Part shown: piece after piece, positions 1 through 8,214 of the stretch | Layout of the letters: the number at the start of each line of letters is the position of its first letter | Numbering within the stretch: position 1 is the first letter of the stretch | The notes under the pieces: generated by a model | Databases searched by the model: none | Told to the model about the DNA's origin: nothing | Seen by the model: only the letters and a program-made list of their open reading frames with translations | Position numbers and translations under genes: made by a program | Assembly: GCA_963816795.1 (NCBI GenBank) | Contig: CAWFLT010000014.1 | Coordinates: 310,001 to 374,000 of the forward strand | Length of the DNA: 64,000 nt | From: CAWFLT01 sp963816795 | GTDB lineage: Bacteria; Acidobacteriota; Vicinamibacteria; Vicinamibacterales; SCN-69-37 | Direction: 5' to 3'

Positions 1-1
1 A

Positions 2-511
2 GGCACCAACGTGTCGGAAGGACGCGGCACGACACGCCCCTTCGAGCTCCTCGGCGCGCCCTGGGCGGCCCCCGAAACGATGTCGCGCGATCTGAACGCG
101 CTCGGATTGCCGGGCGTGCACTTCCGGCCGGTCTTGTTCGAACCGACATTTCACAAGCACGCCAGGATCGCGTGCGCCGGCTGTCAGATTCACGTCACGT
201 CGCGCACCGAGTTTCGCGCGGTTGAAACCGGCATCGCGGTGCTCGACGCGTTCCAGGCGGCGGGCTCTCCCCCATTCGCGTGGCGCGATCCGCCGTACGA
301 ATACGAGGCGGACAAGATGCCGATCGACATCCTTTATGGATCGGCCGCGCTTCGCGAACGCGATCCCGCCAGCGTTTCAGCGCGCGAGCTCGCGCGGTCC
401 TGGGAGAGCCGGGTCGCCACGTTCAACGTGCTGCGACAGCGATACCTTCGACTATTGAATCCGGTGACCTTGGAAGCCGTGTCAACTCGGCTAGCGCGGC
501 TCGGGCTCTGA
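2..511 (+). CDS. C-terminal part of a DUF1343 / NamZ-type exo-beta-N-acetylmuramidase (5' end outside window)
   Basis: About 169 residues of a protein that enters the window already in frame. The opening segment NVSEGRGTTRPFELLGAPW and the later DKMPIDILYGS block are typical of the C-terminal half of the DUF1343 family, whose characterised member NamZ releases terminal MurNAc from peptidoglycan fragments. The family is usually near 400 residues, so more than half, including any signal peptide, lies to the left. The stop at 509-511 is followed within 10 bp by the promoter of the PadR gene, so it ends its transcription unit here. Family assignment is firm; substrate is inferred from the family. 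Confidence 0.85.
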   Translation, partial: GTNVSEGRGTTRPFELLGAPWAAPETMSRDLNALGLPGVHFRPVLFEPTFHKHARIACAGCQIHVTSRTEFRAVETGIAVLDAFQAAGSPPFAWRDPPYEYEADKMPIDILYGSAALRERDPASVSARELARSWESRVATFNVLRQRYLRLLNPVTLEAVSTRLARLGL

Positions 512-520
512 GCCGCGGAG

Positions 521-548
521 TTGACACGGCGGCGTCATTGTTCATAAT
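521..548 (+). promoter_or_regulatory. Sigma-70-like promoter of the PadR gene, leaderless mRNA likely
   Basis: TTGACA (521-526) is a perfect -35. CATAAT (543-548) is a 5/6 -10 at 16 bp spacing. Transcription would begin at about 555, only a few bases before the ATG at 559, and no Shine-Dalgarno sequence is present, so the message is probably leaderless. Confidence 0.65.
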
Positions 549-558
549 ATGTGAACAA
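538..558. promoter_or_regulatory. Palindromic operator candidate over the PadR promoter
   Basis: TTGTTCA (538-544) and TGAACAA (552-558) form a perfect 7-bp inverted repeat with a 7-bp spacer. It covers the -10 and ends exactly at the ATG of the PadR gene. PadR proteins commonly repress their own operon from such sites, so autoregulation is the likely role (inference). Confidence 0.6.
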
Positions 559-891
559 ATGCCCCGTCAGATGCTGACCGATTTCGAGCTGATGCTGCTG
601 TTGGCCACGCTGCGCGTTGGTGAGGCGGCCTATGGCGTCGAAATCGCCCGGGAGGTCGAGCGCACTGGCGGACGGCGCGTGCTCCTGGGGGCCGCGTATG
701 CGGCGCTGGATCGGCTCGAGCGTCACGAGCTGGTTTCCTCCACCATCGGCAGCCCGACCGCCGAGCGTGGCGGCCGCGCGAAGCGCTTCTTTCAAGTCAC
801 GGCCCGCGGCGTAAGAGCGATCAAGGAGACGCAACAGGCACTCGTCGCGCTCTGGACCGATGTCCCGGAACTCAAAGCGAGGCGCACATGA
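559..891 (+). CDS. PadR-family transcriptional regulator
   Basis: A 110-residue winged-helix protein. The N-terminal MLTDFELMLLLATLR, the GVEIAREVE segment, the LLGAAYAALDRLERHELV recognition-helix region and the wing RAKRFFQVTARG follow the PadR pattern. In Acidobacteria such genes sit directly upstream of MacB/FtsX-type permeases, as here, and are thought to control them. ATG at 559 was chosen because it abuts the promoter/operator and removes the unrelated N-terminal extension of the longer open frame; the ATG at 571 is an alternative. The stop overlaps the next start by ATGA (888-891), so the two are translationally coupled. Confidence 0.85.
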   Translation: MPRQMLTDFELMLLLATLRVGEAAYGVEIAREVERTGGRRVLLGAAYAALDRLERHELVSSTIGSPTAERGGRAKRFFQVTARGVRAIKETQQALVALWTDVPELKARRT

Positions 892-1328
892 CCGCACCCA
901 TACAGCCCCCACGACTTGCCTTGGCGCTCCTCCAACGGTTCGTCCCGGATGACGAGCCGCTGTCCGGAGATCTCGTCGAGGAGTTTCAGCTGCGTCGATC
1001 GCGTACGTGGTTCTGGTGGCAAGTGCTGACGGCGATTGTCGTGTCGCTCAGGCGCGGGCCGCGCGAGATTCGGCCGCTACGGCTGGTCGACGGCGTGGTG
1101 GCGTCCGACGATCGTCACATGCGGGTCCGCCAGGATTGGCCAACCGTCAACCTCACGGCCAGTCCGATCCACGGCGTCGGCGGCCTCGGCCTCGTCGCCC
1201 TCGCCGTGCTGATCACGGTCTCCGCCCCTGGAACGTGGTGGATCGCGCTCGGTGTGGTCCTCTCCGGTGTCGCGATTGGCCTTGTGCGCCTGGCGGTCGT
1301 TAAGCGGCGCCGTCGGTCACGTGACTAG
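888..1328 (+). CDS. Small membrane protein of the permease module (permease-prefix type)
   Basis: A 146-residue protein with an N-terminal soluble part (PPRLALALLQRFVPDDEP, SGDLVEEFQ, RSRTWFWWQV) and two C-terminal hydrophobic segments around residues 97-130. The GDLVEEF...WFWWQ pattern is a recurring short protein between PadR and ABC permease genes in Acidobacteria. Its biochemical role is unknown. It overlaps the PadR stop by 4 bp and the following permease start by 8 bp, so the three genes form a tight operon. Function beyond membership of this module is inference. Confidence 0.7.
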   Translation: MTAPIQPPRLALALLQRFVPDDEPLSGDLVEEFQLRRSRTWFWWQVLTAIVVSLRRGPREIRPLRLVDGVVASDDRHMRVRQDWPTVNLTASPIHGVGGLGLVALAVLITVSAPGTWWIALGVVLSGVAIGLVRLAVVKRRRRSRD

Positions 1329-3792
1329 CGGCCTGCTCCAGGATTTTCGACTTTCGATCCGGTCACTCCTGGCGACGCGACTCGTCTCGGCAGTCGCCGT
1401 GCTGACCCTCGCGATCGCCATCGGCGCCAATGCCGCCGTCTTCTCCGTCGTCAACAGCCTGCTGCTTCGTTCCCTCCCGGTCGCGGCGCCCGATCGATTG
1501 ATGTGGATTTCGTCCGACTTCGCCGCCGATCGTGGATTCAAGTCCGGCGTCGGCTGGAACTACGAGATGTGGGAGGCGTTTCGGCCGCGGGCGGCGTTCG
1601 TCGCCGGCGCGCTCGCGTGGCAGGGACAGCGGTTCACGCTCGGCGATCGTGCCGGCGCGTCGACCGCGAACGGCATTTACGCGAGCGGCGGCTTCTTCAC
1701 GACGTTGGGGGTCGGCGCCGCGCGAGGGCGCGTGCTGACCGAGGACGACGACCGGCCCGGGCAGCCGCCAGTCGCGCTCATCAGCTACGCACTCTGGCAG
1801 CGGCGCTTTGCCAGCGCGCCGGACGTCATCGGGACGTCGATGCTGGTCAACCAGACGCCAGTGACGATCGTCGGCGTCACCGCCGCGTCGTTCCGAGGCC
1901 TCGAAGTCGGCACGGCCTTCGACCTCGCGCTGCCGCTATCGGCCGAACCGGCGATCGCCGGTCCGAGCTCGGCGCTCTACAAGTCGCGCAGCTACATGCT
2001 GCTCGTCATGCTGCGGCTGAAGGACGGACAGCGCGCGAGCGAGGCGACCCAGACGCTGCGGAGCCTTCAATCGCAGATCGTCCCGCCCAACGCGCCAACG
2101 TTCGTCAGCGAGCCTTTCACGCTGACCCCGGCGGCCGGAGGCGCCTCGACCCCCGCCAGTTCGCAGCAGATCTACCGGCGTCCGCTCGTCATCATGCTGG
2201 CCGGCATCGGACTGGTGCTGGTCATCGCCTGCGTGAACATCGCGAATCTGGTGTTCGCGCGCGCGTCGCAACGACGGCGCGAGCTCGGCATGCGGATGGC
2301 GCTCGGCGCGTCGCGATGGCGGCTGGCGCGCCCGCTGCTCGTCGAGAGTCTCCTGCTGGCGACGGCTGGCGCCGCCCTCGGAGTGATCTGGGCGCACTGG
2401 GGCGCGCGTGCGATTGTCGGCCTCTCACCCGTCGCGCTCGAACCGGTCGCCGACTGGCGGCTCGTCGGCTTCGTTCTGGCGATCTCGTTCGCGGCGGTGA
2501 TCTTCTGCGGCCTTGCGCCGGCGCGCCGCGCGACAAGAATCGCCCCTGCCGATGGCCTTCGGGCGGGCCGCGGCGCGGCGGAGACCACCGGGGGGCGCCT
2601 GCTCGACGGACTGGTCGTCGTGCAAGTGTCTCTCGCGCTGGTCGTCGTCCTGGCAGGAGCGCTGTTGACGAGCACGCTGGCCCGGCTCTCGAAACAGCCA
2701 CTCGGCTTCGACCACGATCGCGTCCTGGTCATCAACGTCGACACCGGGCGTTCGGCGGGCCACGCGGCCGAGCGGCCCGCGCTCCATCACCGCCTCGTCG
2801 CGGCGACCGCGGCCGTTCCGGGTGTCGAGCGGAGCGCGGCGTCGATCTGGACGCCGCTCGCCGGCGGTGGCGCGACAACCGGAATGCGACCCGCCGCATC
2901 GCCGTCCGATGCCGCGCCAGTCACCGTGCTGAAAAACATGGTGTCGCCTGGCTGGCTCGCCGTGTACGGCACGCCGCTCAGGGCCGGACGCGACTTCAAT
3001 GACGGCGATGCTGCCTCCGGCCCCGCGGTCGCGATCGTCAATGAGGCATTCGCTCGTCGGTTCTTCGCTGGAGACAACGCGGTGGGATTGACGACGCCGG
3101 ACAAGCGCCTCGTCGTCGGTGTCGCCGCCGATGCGGTGTTTCGATCGAGCCAGCGGATTCCTGGCGCCGCGTCCCTCGCACTTCGCGAGGCGGTGCCGCC
3201 GACCATCTACGTGCCGCTCGCGCAATTCCCGCTCGAAGAACGGCCAGGCGCCGACACGATTCGGATCAGCGTGCGATCGGCCGCCGGTCCGCCGTCGGCC
3301 CTCGCGCCGAGTCTCGCGGCAGCGCTGACCGCCGTCGATCCGAACGTCACGGTCCAGTTCCGGCCGCTCGACGACTACGTGCGCGAGGCGCTGGCACAGG
3401 AGCGGATGACGGCGACGCTCGGCATCGCCTTCGGAGCCGTTGCCCTGCTCCTCGCGGCGCTCGGCCTGTACGGGATCACGTTCCACGCCGCCACGCGGCG
3501 GCGGACCGAGATGGGCGTCCGCATGGCGCTTGGCGCGACCCGTGGTGATGTGATCCGCGCCATGCTCCGGCCCGCGCTCGTGCTCATTGCCGCCGGGCTC
3601 GCCTTCGGCCTCATCGCCGCCATGTTGGCCATGCGCTGGCTGGAGAGTCTGCTCTTCGGCGTCACGGCCATGGACCCGGCGACGTTTGCCGCCGTCACCG
3701 CGCTACTCGCAGCAACCGGCGCGACGGCCGCGTTCATCCCCGCCCATCGCGCGTCACGCCTCGACCCGTCGACGGCGCTTCGCGCCGAGTAG
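1321..3792 (+). CDS. FtsX/MacB-type ABC transporter permease
   Basis: An 823-residue permease starting at the GTG at 1321, which overlaps the upstream stop. It shows the duplicated architecture of this family. An N-terminal transmembrane helix (VAVLTLAIAIGANAAVFSVV) is followed by a MacB periplasmic core (about residues 60-260), a three-helix FtsX block starting at MLAGIGLVLVIACVNIANL with the coupling motif RRRELGMRMALGASRWR, a second periplasmic core, and a second FtsX block ending with RRTEMGVRMALGATRGDV. No ATPase subunit is encoded next to it. The frame is fully open, unlike the second copy of this module at 61.6 kb. The exported substrate is unknown. Confidence 0.9.
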   Translation: MTSGLLQDFRLSIRSLLATRLVSAVAVLTLAIAIGANAAVFSVVNSLLLRSLPVAAPDRLMWISSDFAADRGFKSGVGWNYEMWEAFRPRAAFVAGALAWQGQRFTLGDRAGASTANGIYASGGFFTTLGVGAARGRVLTEDDDRPGQPPVALISYALWQRRFASAPDVIGTSMLVNQTPVTIVGVTAASFRGLEVGTAFDLALPLSAEPAIAGPSSALYKSRSYMLLVMLRLKDGQRASEATQTLRSLQSQIVPPNAPTFVSEPFTLTPAAGGASTPASSQQIYRRPLVIMLAGIGLVLVIACVNIANLVFARASQRRRELGMRMALGASRWRLARPLLVESLLLATAGAALGVIWAHWGARAIVGLSPVALEPVADWRLVGFVLAISFAAVIFCGLAPARRATRIAPADGLRAGRGAAETTGGRLLDGLVVVQVSLALVVVLAGALLTSTLARLSKQPLGFDHDRVLVINVDTGRSAGHAAERPALHHRLVAATAAVPGVERSAASIWTPLAGGGATTGMRPAASPSDAAPVTVLKNMVSPGWLAVYGTPLRAGRDFNDGDAASGPAVAIVNEAFARRFFAGDNAVGLTTPDKRLVVGVAADAVFRSSQRIPGAASLALREAVPPTIYVPLAQFPLEERPGADTIRISVRSAAGPPSALAPSLAAALTAVDPNVTVQFRPLDDYVREALAQERMTATLGIAFGAVALLLAALGLYGITFHAATRRRTEMGVRMALGATRGDVIRAMLRPALVLIAAGLAFGLIAAMLAMRWLESLLFGVTAMDPATFAAVTALLAATGATAAFIPAHRASRLDPSTALRAE

Positions 3793-3819
3793 CGTCCCCG
3801 AGAGTCAGCTCCGCGCAGT

Positions 3820-3864
3820 CGTACCTGCCGTACCCGACGTACCTGTCGTACCCGACGCGTACCC
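3820..3864. repeat. Short tandem array of a 9-bp unit (CGTACCTGT / ACAGGTACG)
   Basis: Five consecutive 9-bp units, alternating CGTACCTGC/CGTACCTGT with CGTACCCGA, fill the gap between the permease stop and the convergent SRPBCC gene. The reverse complement of the unit is the one repeated at 43217-43267, so this is a dispersed intergenic repeat family. Confidence 0.75.
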
Positions 3865-4346
3865 TACGTAGCCGCTTCCGCGTAGCGCTTGAGCGCCGTC
3901 AGCGAGATCTGCCAGCCGCGTGACATCACGGCGTAATACCGCCGCCAACGCGGCGACGGATCGCAGCCGTCCTGTCGAACGTGGAGCCGGCACCCTGCCG
4001 CGTCCGCCGCGCACTGCACGTGCAGCGCCATCGGCCCGACCGGATCGCCCTCGGGCGGAATCCACCAGGCGTCGGCGACCAGAAACTGATGTCCTGGCCG
4101 CACGTCGACGACGGTGCCATGGAAGACGCCACCGAGCGGCCCGAGCAGGTCGTCGCGGAACGGCGTGGTCGCCCATTCGATGGCATAGACACCGAACGGC
4201 ACCGGTGTCGTGACGGAGCGAACGGCCTGCCACCACGATCGCAGCGCGTCAGGTGCAAAGAAACACTCGAAGACGGTCGCGGGCGAGGCGGCAATGACGA
4301 GATGCTGCTCGAACCGTTCGCCGAATTCGTAAGACGTCGTCGACAC
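3864..4346 (-). CDS. SRPBCC / AHSA1-like domain protein
   Basis: A 160-residue single-domain protein starting from the GTG at 4346, just after the cytochrome c stop. The sequence ASPATVFECFFAPDALRSWW near the N-terminus and VRQDGCDPSPRWRRYYAVMS followed by GWQISLTALKRYAEA at the C-terminus fit the START-like SRPBCC fold of the activator-of-Hsp90-ATPase type. These proteins bind hydrophobic ligands; no specific substrate can be given. It lies 5 bp downstream of the cytochrome c gene and probably shares its transcript. Confidence 0.75.
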   Translation of the reverse strand: MSTTSYEFGERFEQHLVIAASPATVFECFFAPDALRSWWQAVRSVTTPVPFGVYAIEWATTPFRDDLLGPLGGVFHGTVVDVRPGHQFLVADAWWIPPEGDPVGPMALHVQCAADAAGCRLHVRQDGCDPSPRWRRYYAVMSRGWQISLTALKRYAEAAT

Positions 4347-4351
4347 GATCG

Positions 4352-4792
4352 CTAGGACTTGAGTCGCAACGTCTGCACGTATGCCGCGACCGCCCACGCC
4401 TGTTCTTTCGTGAGCTCTTCCGAGAACCGCGGCATCTTGGGTGAGGACCGGCCGTTCCAGATCTTGTAGAACACCGTCCCATCGGAGTTGTGATGGGCGT
4501 TGGCGGGGTTGGTGAGGTTCATGTGATCGAGGTGTTTCTTGTCGGCGTCGGGACCGTCGCCGCGGCCCTGGCGCCCGTGACAGCGCTGGCACTTGCTGAC
4601 GAACACCTTCCGACCAGCCGCGAGGATCGCGTCGTTGACCACAAGCGGGTTCTTCTCGTTCTCTCCGCCGGCGGGGATCGTCCAGTCGCTTTTCTTGCTC
4701 CCTTGATCGACCCGCGTGCTTGTCGCCATCAGTTGGATCGACAGAACAACCGCTGCGAAAACCGGAATGACCCACGCCATCGAGCGCCGCAT
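4352..4792 (-). CDS. Exported mono-haem cytochrome c
   Basis: A 146-residue class I cytochrome c. A signal or anchor segment occupies residues 5-23 (MAWVIPVFAAVVLSIQLMA). The haem-binding motif CQRCH is at residues 68-72 and the probable axial Met is in SSPKMPRFS (about M120). The segment KIWNGRSSPKMPRF followed by QAWAVAAYVQTLR is the usual end of small periplasmic cytochromes. A GGAGG sequence precedes ATG 4792; a GTG two codons upstream is an alternative. It is an electron carrier in the periplasm, partner unknown. Confidence 0.85.
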   Translation of the reverse strand: MRRSMAWVIPVFAAVVLSIQLMATSTRVDQGSKKSDWTIPAGGENEKNPLVVNDAILAAGRKVFVSKCQRCHGRQGRGDGPDADKKHLDHMNLTNPANAHHNSDGTVFYKIWNGRSSPKMPRFSEELTKEQAWAVAAYVQTLRLKS

Positions 4793-4851
4793 GAACACTA
4801 CCCTCCCGGTGCCAGATTGATTGTACTCAAGGGCGCTCGAGATCCGACCGC

Positions 4852-6240
4852 CTACAGCCGTTCGACATGCACGAAGTTCGATTCCTCGCGGCCGAGGAGC
4901 GTGTCCATCGAGACGAACACCACGACAGCGCCTGCAGGAACGAGCCCTCTGCTGACGAGGGCATCGCGCACCATTGGGAGCGAGGCCGGGTCGATGACGA
5001 CCGGGATGACGCCCCAGACCAGGGAAAGACGGGCGGCAGTCTGCGCGCTGGGCGTCGCGGCAAGGATGCGCGCGGCCGGTCGGAGCGCCGCGAGCATGCG
5101 CGCGGTCTTTCCGGCGGCCGTCAGCGCGACAATCGCGGTCGCCTTCGCGCGATCGGCCAGCGCGACCGCCGCTTCGCAAAGGGCCCGGCCGTGTTCGGTG
5201 AGACCGCCGCCGTCCGGCACGATCCGAAACGCGGGCGGGAAGCGCTCGGCCTCCTGAATAATCGCATCGAGGGTCTGCACGGCGCGGACGGGATAGCGTC
5301 CCGCTGCGGTCTCTCCAGCGAGCATGATGGCGTCGACGCCCTCGTCTACGGCGTGGGCCGCGTCGGTGACCTCGGCGCGCGTGGGTCGAGGCGATGTGCG
5401 CATCGACTCGAGGACCTGGGTCGCGAGAATGACCGGCACGCCGCGCTGACGCGCCGCGCGGATCAGGCGTTTCTGCACGGCGGGCACGGTCTCGAGCGGA
5501 ATTTCGATGCCGAGATCGCCGCGCGCGATCATCAGCCCGTCGGCGACCTGGAGAATCTCGTCGACGTGCTCGACGGCTTGAGGTTTCTCAATCTTGGCGA
5601 CGATCGGCAGATCTGTCGCGCCGGCCGCCGCCGCGGTCGCGCGCGCGGCCCGAATGTCGTCGGCAGACTGGACGAAGCTGAGGGCGACCAGGTCGACGCC
5701 CATGGCGATGCCCGCACGCAGGTCTTCAATGTCCTTGGCCGTCAGCGCCGAGGTGCGAATCGCTCCGGGCACGTTGATGCCCTTGTGACCTTCGAGGACG
5801 GCGTCGGCGCGTACGCGCGTCGTCAGCCGCCCGGGCGCGACGTCCACGACGTCGAGCTCGATCGTGCCGTCGTCGACGAGCAGGCGCTGGCCGGTCGCGA
5901 CCGACGTGAACAGCGCATCGAACGCGCACGACACCCGGTCCGGCCCGCCGACGAACTCCCCGCGTTCGATAATCAACGGATCGGAGGCACGCAGCCGGAT
6001 TGGCGCATCGAGCGGGCCGATACGAATCTTCGGACCGGCCAGGTCCTGCAGAATGGCCACGTCGCGATGGCACTGCCGGGCCGCTTCACGAATGCGGAGG
6101 CAGGCGGTCTGGTGCGTTTCGATGCTGCCGTGCGAGAAGTTGAGACGGAACGCGTCCGCCCCGGCTTCGAGCAGCGCGGCGATCGTCGGTGCATCGGAAC
6201 TGGCGGGACCAATCGTGGCGAGAATGCGTGTGCGCGGCAT
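4852..6240 (-). CDS. pyk: Pyruvate kinase
   Basis: A 462-residue protein that converts phosphoenolpyruvate plus ADP to pyruvate plus ATP in the cytosol. Seen motifs are the N-terminal TRILATIGPASSD, FRLNFSHGS (substrate Arg), ILQDLAGPKIRIG, the B-domain lid starting near residue 70, the catalytic Lys in IVAKIEKPQAVEHVDEI, MIARGDLGIEIP, and MLAGETAAGRYPVRAV. The length matches the family, and the C-terminal allosteric domain is complete. It is transcribed divergently from the DsbA-like gene across only 32 bp, so their promoters must overlap. Confidence 0.95.
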   Translation of the reverse strand: MPRTRILATIGPASSDAPTIAALLEAGADAFRLNFSHGSIETHQTACLRIREAARQCHRDVAILQDLAGPKIRIGPLDAPIRLRASDPLIIERGEFVGGPDRVSCAFDALFTSVATGQRLLVDDGTIELDVVDVAPGRLTTRVRADAVLEGHKGINVPGAIRTSALTAKDIEDLRAGIAMGVDLVALSFVQSADDIRAARATAAAAGATDLPIVAKIEKPQAVEHVDEILQVADGLMIARGDLGIEIPLETVPAVQKRLIRAARQRGVPVILATQVLESMRTSPRPTRAEVTDAAHAVDEGVDAIMLAGETAAGRYPVRAVQTLDAIIQEAERFPPAFRIVPDGGGLTEHGRALCEAAVALADRAKATAIVALTAAGKTARMLAALRPAARILAATPSAQTAARLSLVWGVIPVVIDPASLPMVRDALVSRGLVPAGAVVVFVSMDTLLGREESNFVHVERL

Positions 6241-6272
6241 CGGCGATGTGCGCAGCGTACAATTGCGCAGGC

Positions 6273-7034
6273 ATGACAGACAAGGAACTTCCGCCAGCCG
6301 TTCAGCCGCCCGGTCCCGATTTCTGGACCAGGACGTCGAGCGTCGTTCTCCCGCTCGTCGCCATCGCCATCAGCGTCGTCGTCTGGTATCGGACGAACCA
6401 GGACCTGGCCATGCTCAGGCAGAGTCAGCGGACGCTGATTCAGGAAGTGGCCGCGCTGAGAAAGAGTCCCGTCCTCGACCTCACGGGAGCCCACGCCAGA
6501 GGCGCCGACGACGCCGTCGTCACGCTCGTCGAGTTCTCCGACTACGAGTGTCCGTTCTGCGTCCGCCACTTCCAGCAGACGATGCCGGAGCTCGAAGCGC
6601 GGTACATCAAGACTGGCAAGATTCGGTATGTCTTCCGCGACTTCCCCGTCGATCAGCTTCACCCGGAGGCGATTCGCGCGCACGAAGCCGCGCAATGCGC
6701 CGGCGAGCAGGGCAAATACTGGGACCTCCACACGCGCCTGTTCAGTGCGGCGGGCACGCACACCGCTCCGCTCCTCGAACAGCGCGCCACCGAGGCAGGC
6801 CTGGACCTGCCCGCGTACCGAACCTGCGTGGCGAGCGGCCGCACGACCAGCGTGGTCCGGGCCAACGCGGGGCTGGCGATCGAGCTCGGCGCCAACGGCA
6901 CGCCCGCCTTCTTCGTCGGCATTCGAGACCTGGCGACGAATCAGATGAAGGTGGCGCAGGAGATCTCCGGCGCCCAGCCATTCAGCGTCTTCGCGCAGGT
7001 GATTGAGGCCGCGCTGAAACAAGCGGGACAGTAG
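6273..7034 (+). CDS. Membrane-anchored DsbA-like thiol-disulfide protein
   Basis: A 253-residue protein with one N-terminal membrane helix (about residues 22-40, SSVVLPLVAIAISVVVW), a coiled linker, and a thioredoxin-fold DsbA domain. The redox motif CPFC lies at residues 93-96 in VEFSDYECPFCVRHFQ, and the cis-Pro loop is GANGTPAFFVG. It resembles the DsbA/BdbD-like group that oxidises or isomerises disulfides outside the cytoplasm. The ATG at 6273 begins directly before a short soluble tail and the helix; the longer open frame upstream runs into the pyruvate kinase start and is not needed. Confidence 0.88.
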   Translation: MTDKELPPAVQPPGPDFWTRTSSVVLPLVAIAISVVVWYRTNQDLAMLRQSQRTLIQEVAALRKSPVLDLTGAHARGADDAVVTLVEFSDYECPFCVRHFQQTMPELEARYIKTGKIRYVFRDFPVDQLHPEAIRAHEAAQCAGEQGKYWDLHTRLFSAAGTHTAPLLEQRATEAGLDLPAYRTCVASGRTTSVVRANAGLAIELGANGTPAFFVGIRDLATNQMKVAQEISGAQPFSVFAQVIEAALKQAGQ

Positions 7035-7047
7035 GAAAGGCGCGTAG

Positions 7048-7100
7048 CGCGGATTGGGCTGCAATCCGCGTGCAGTTGGCGGGCCCCAACCCGGCCCGCC
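7048..7100. terminator. Two adjacent hairpins between convergent genes
   Basis: CGCGGATT (7048-7055) pairs with AATCCGCG (7063-7070). GGCGGGCC (7078-7085) pairs with GGCCCGCC (7093-7100). Neither has a T-run. The position between convergent stops suggests bidirectional termination. The second hairpin, with its CAACCCG loop and CGCCCTACGT tail, recurs at 30139-30167. Confidence 0.55.
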
Positions 7101-7113
7101 CTACGTACTGCGT

Positions 7114-8211
7114 TTACCGCCAGGGGTCCACGAGCGCCTTCGGGATCGTCAACTGTTCGGCCGCCGCGAGCGCGGCGTTGATGTCTTTCAGCCCGAACGT
7201 CCTGGCGCCGATGAGCGCCCAGGGCACCTCGGTCCCATAACGCTCCAGCACCCGTAACGCCTGGAGAAAGTGCCGCACTTCGCTGCCCCAACACCCGCGG
7301 ATGTCGAGATGCTTTCGATTGATGTCGACGTGGGCATTGATCGTGCTGTCGCCGACATTCGTGTAGTGGCCGGCGATGACGTAGGCGCCACCGTTGCGCG
7401 CGAGGCGCACGCCTTCCTCGAACGCCCTGGCCGATCCGGCGGCTTCGATCACGACGTCGGCACCAAGCCCGCCAGTGAGATCGAGCACGCGGACGAGGCG
7501 TTCCTCGGGTGAAGTCGTATCGAGGTCGATGACGGCGTCGGCACCCATCTTGATCGCCAGGTCGAGCCGAGACGCCGGTCCGCCGATGACGATGACCTGG
7601 CCGGCCCCGCACCGCCGCGCCAGAGCCGCTGCGCTCAGCCCGACGGCGCCGGCGCCCTGCACGGCCACCGTGTCGCCCAGGCGAATCCCGGCGCGCTCGA
7701 TGATGTGGATCGAGGTCAGCAGCCCGCAGCCGCCTCCGATGTACGCCTCGAACGTGACGGCGGACGGTAACGGCGCGACGATGACGCCCGGTTCCAGATA
7801 CACTTTCTGCGCCCAGCCGCCGAACAATCCGTCGGCCGCCGAGTCAGTGATGCCGTAGACACGGCGGGAGGGACATCTGGTCGGCGTCCGGTGCACGGTG
7901 CAGGCGAGACACCGGCCGCACGTGCGATGCACGTCGAAGAACGCGACGCGGTCGCCTTCTCCGAGTGGCCGGCCTTCGACATCGAACAGCCGGCCGCGCA
8001 CGGCGTCGAGTGTGCCCGTGGTCACGTGGCCGGGAATGATCGGATAGGGCACGCCTGCGAGCCGGCCGTGCCAGAGGTGGACGTCGGTGCCGCACACCTC
8101 GGAGACGCTCGTCCGGAGCAGCGCGCCTCCAGGCGGAAGATCGGGCTCGGCAAACTCACGAATCTCGATCGGCAGGCGGGGCGCCGGCATCACGGCAGCG
8201 AGAACGGACAT
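7114..8211 (-). CDS. Zinc-dependent medium-chain alcohol dehydrogenase
   Basis: A 365-residue MDR dehydrogenase. The catalytic-zinc Cys lies in SEVCGTDVHLWHG. The structural-zinc loop is a four-Cys cluster in RTCGRCLACTVHRTPTRC. The Rossmann motif is VAVQGAGAVGLSAAALARR. The usual GHE segment reads IPGHVTTG, so the conserved Glu after the zinc His is replaced, which also occurs in some divergent MDR branches. It oxidises or reduces an unidentified alcohol/aldehyde with NAD(P). ATG 8211 lies 3 bp from the divergent amidase start. The longer open frame upstream is antisense to the amidase and was ignored. Confidence 0.85.
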   Translation of the reverse strand: MSVLAAVMPAPRLPIEIREFAEPDLPPGGALLRTSVSEVCGTDVHLWHGRLAGVPYPIIPGHVTTGTLDAVRGRLFDVEGRPLGEGDRVAFFDVHRTCGRCLACTVHRTPTRCPSRRVYGITDSAADGLFGGWAQKVYLEPGVIVAPLPSAVTFEAYIGGGCGLLTSIHIIERAGIRLGDTVAVQGAGAVGLSAAALARRCGAGQVIVIGGPASRLDLAIKMGADAVIDLDTTSPEERLVRVLDLTGGLGADVVIEAAGSARAFEEGVRLARNGGAYVIAGHYTNVGDSTINAHVDINRKHLDIRGCWGSEVRHFLQALRVLERYGTEVPWALIGARTFGLKDINAALAAAEQLTIPKALVDPWR

Positions 8212-8214
8212 ACG

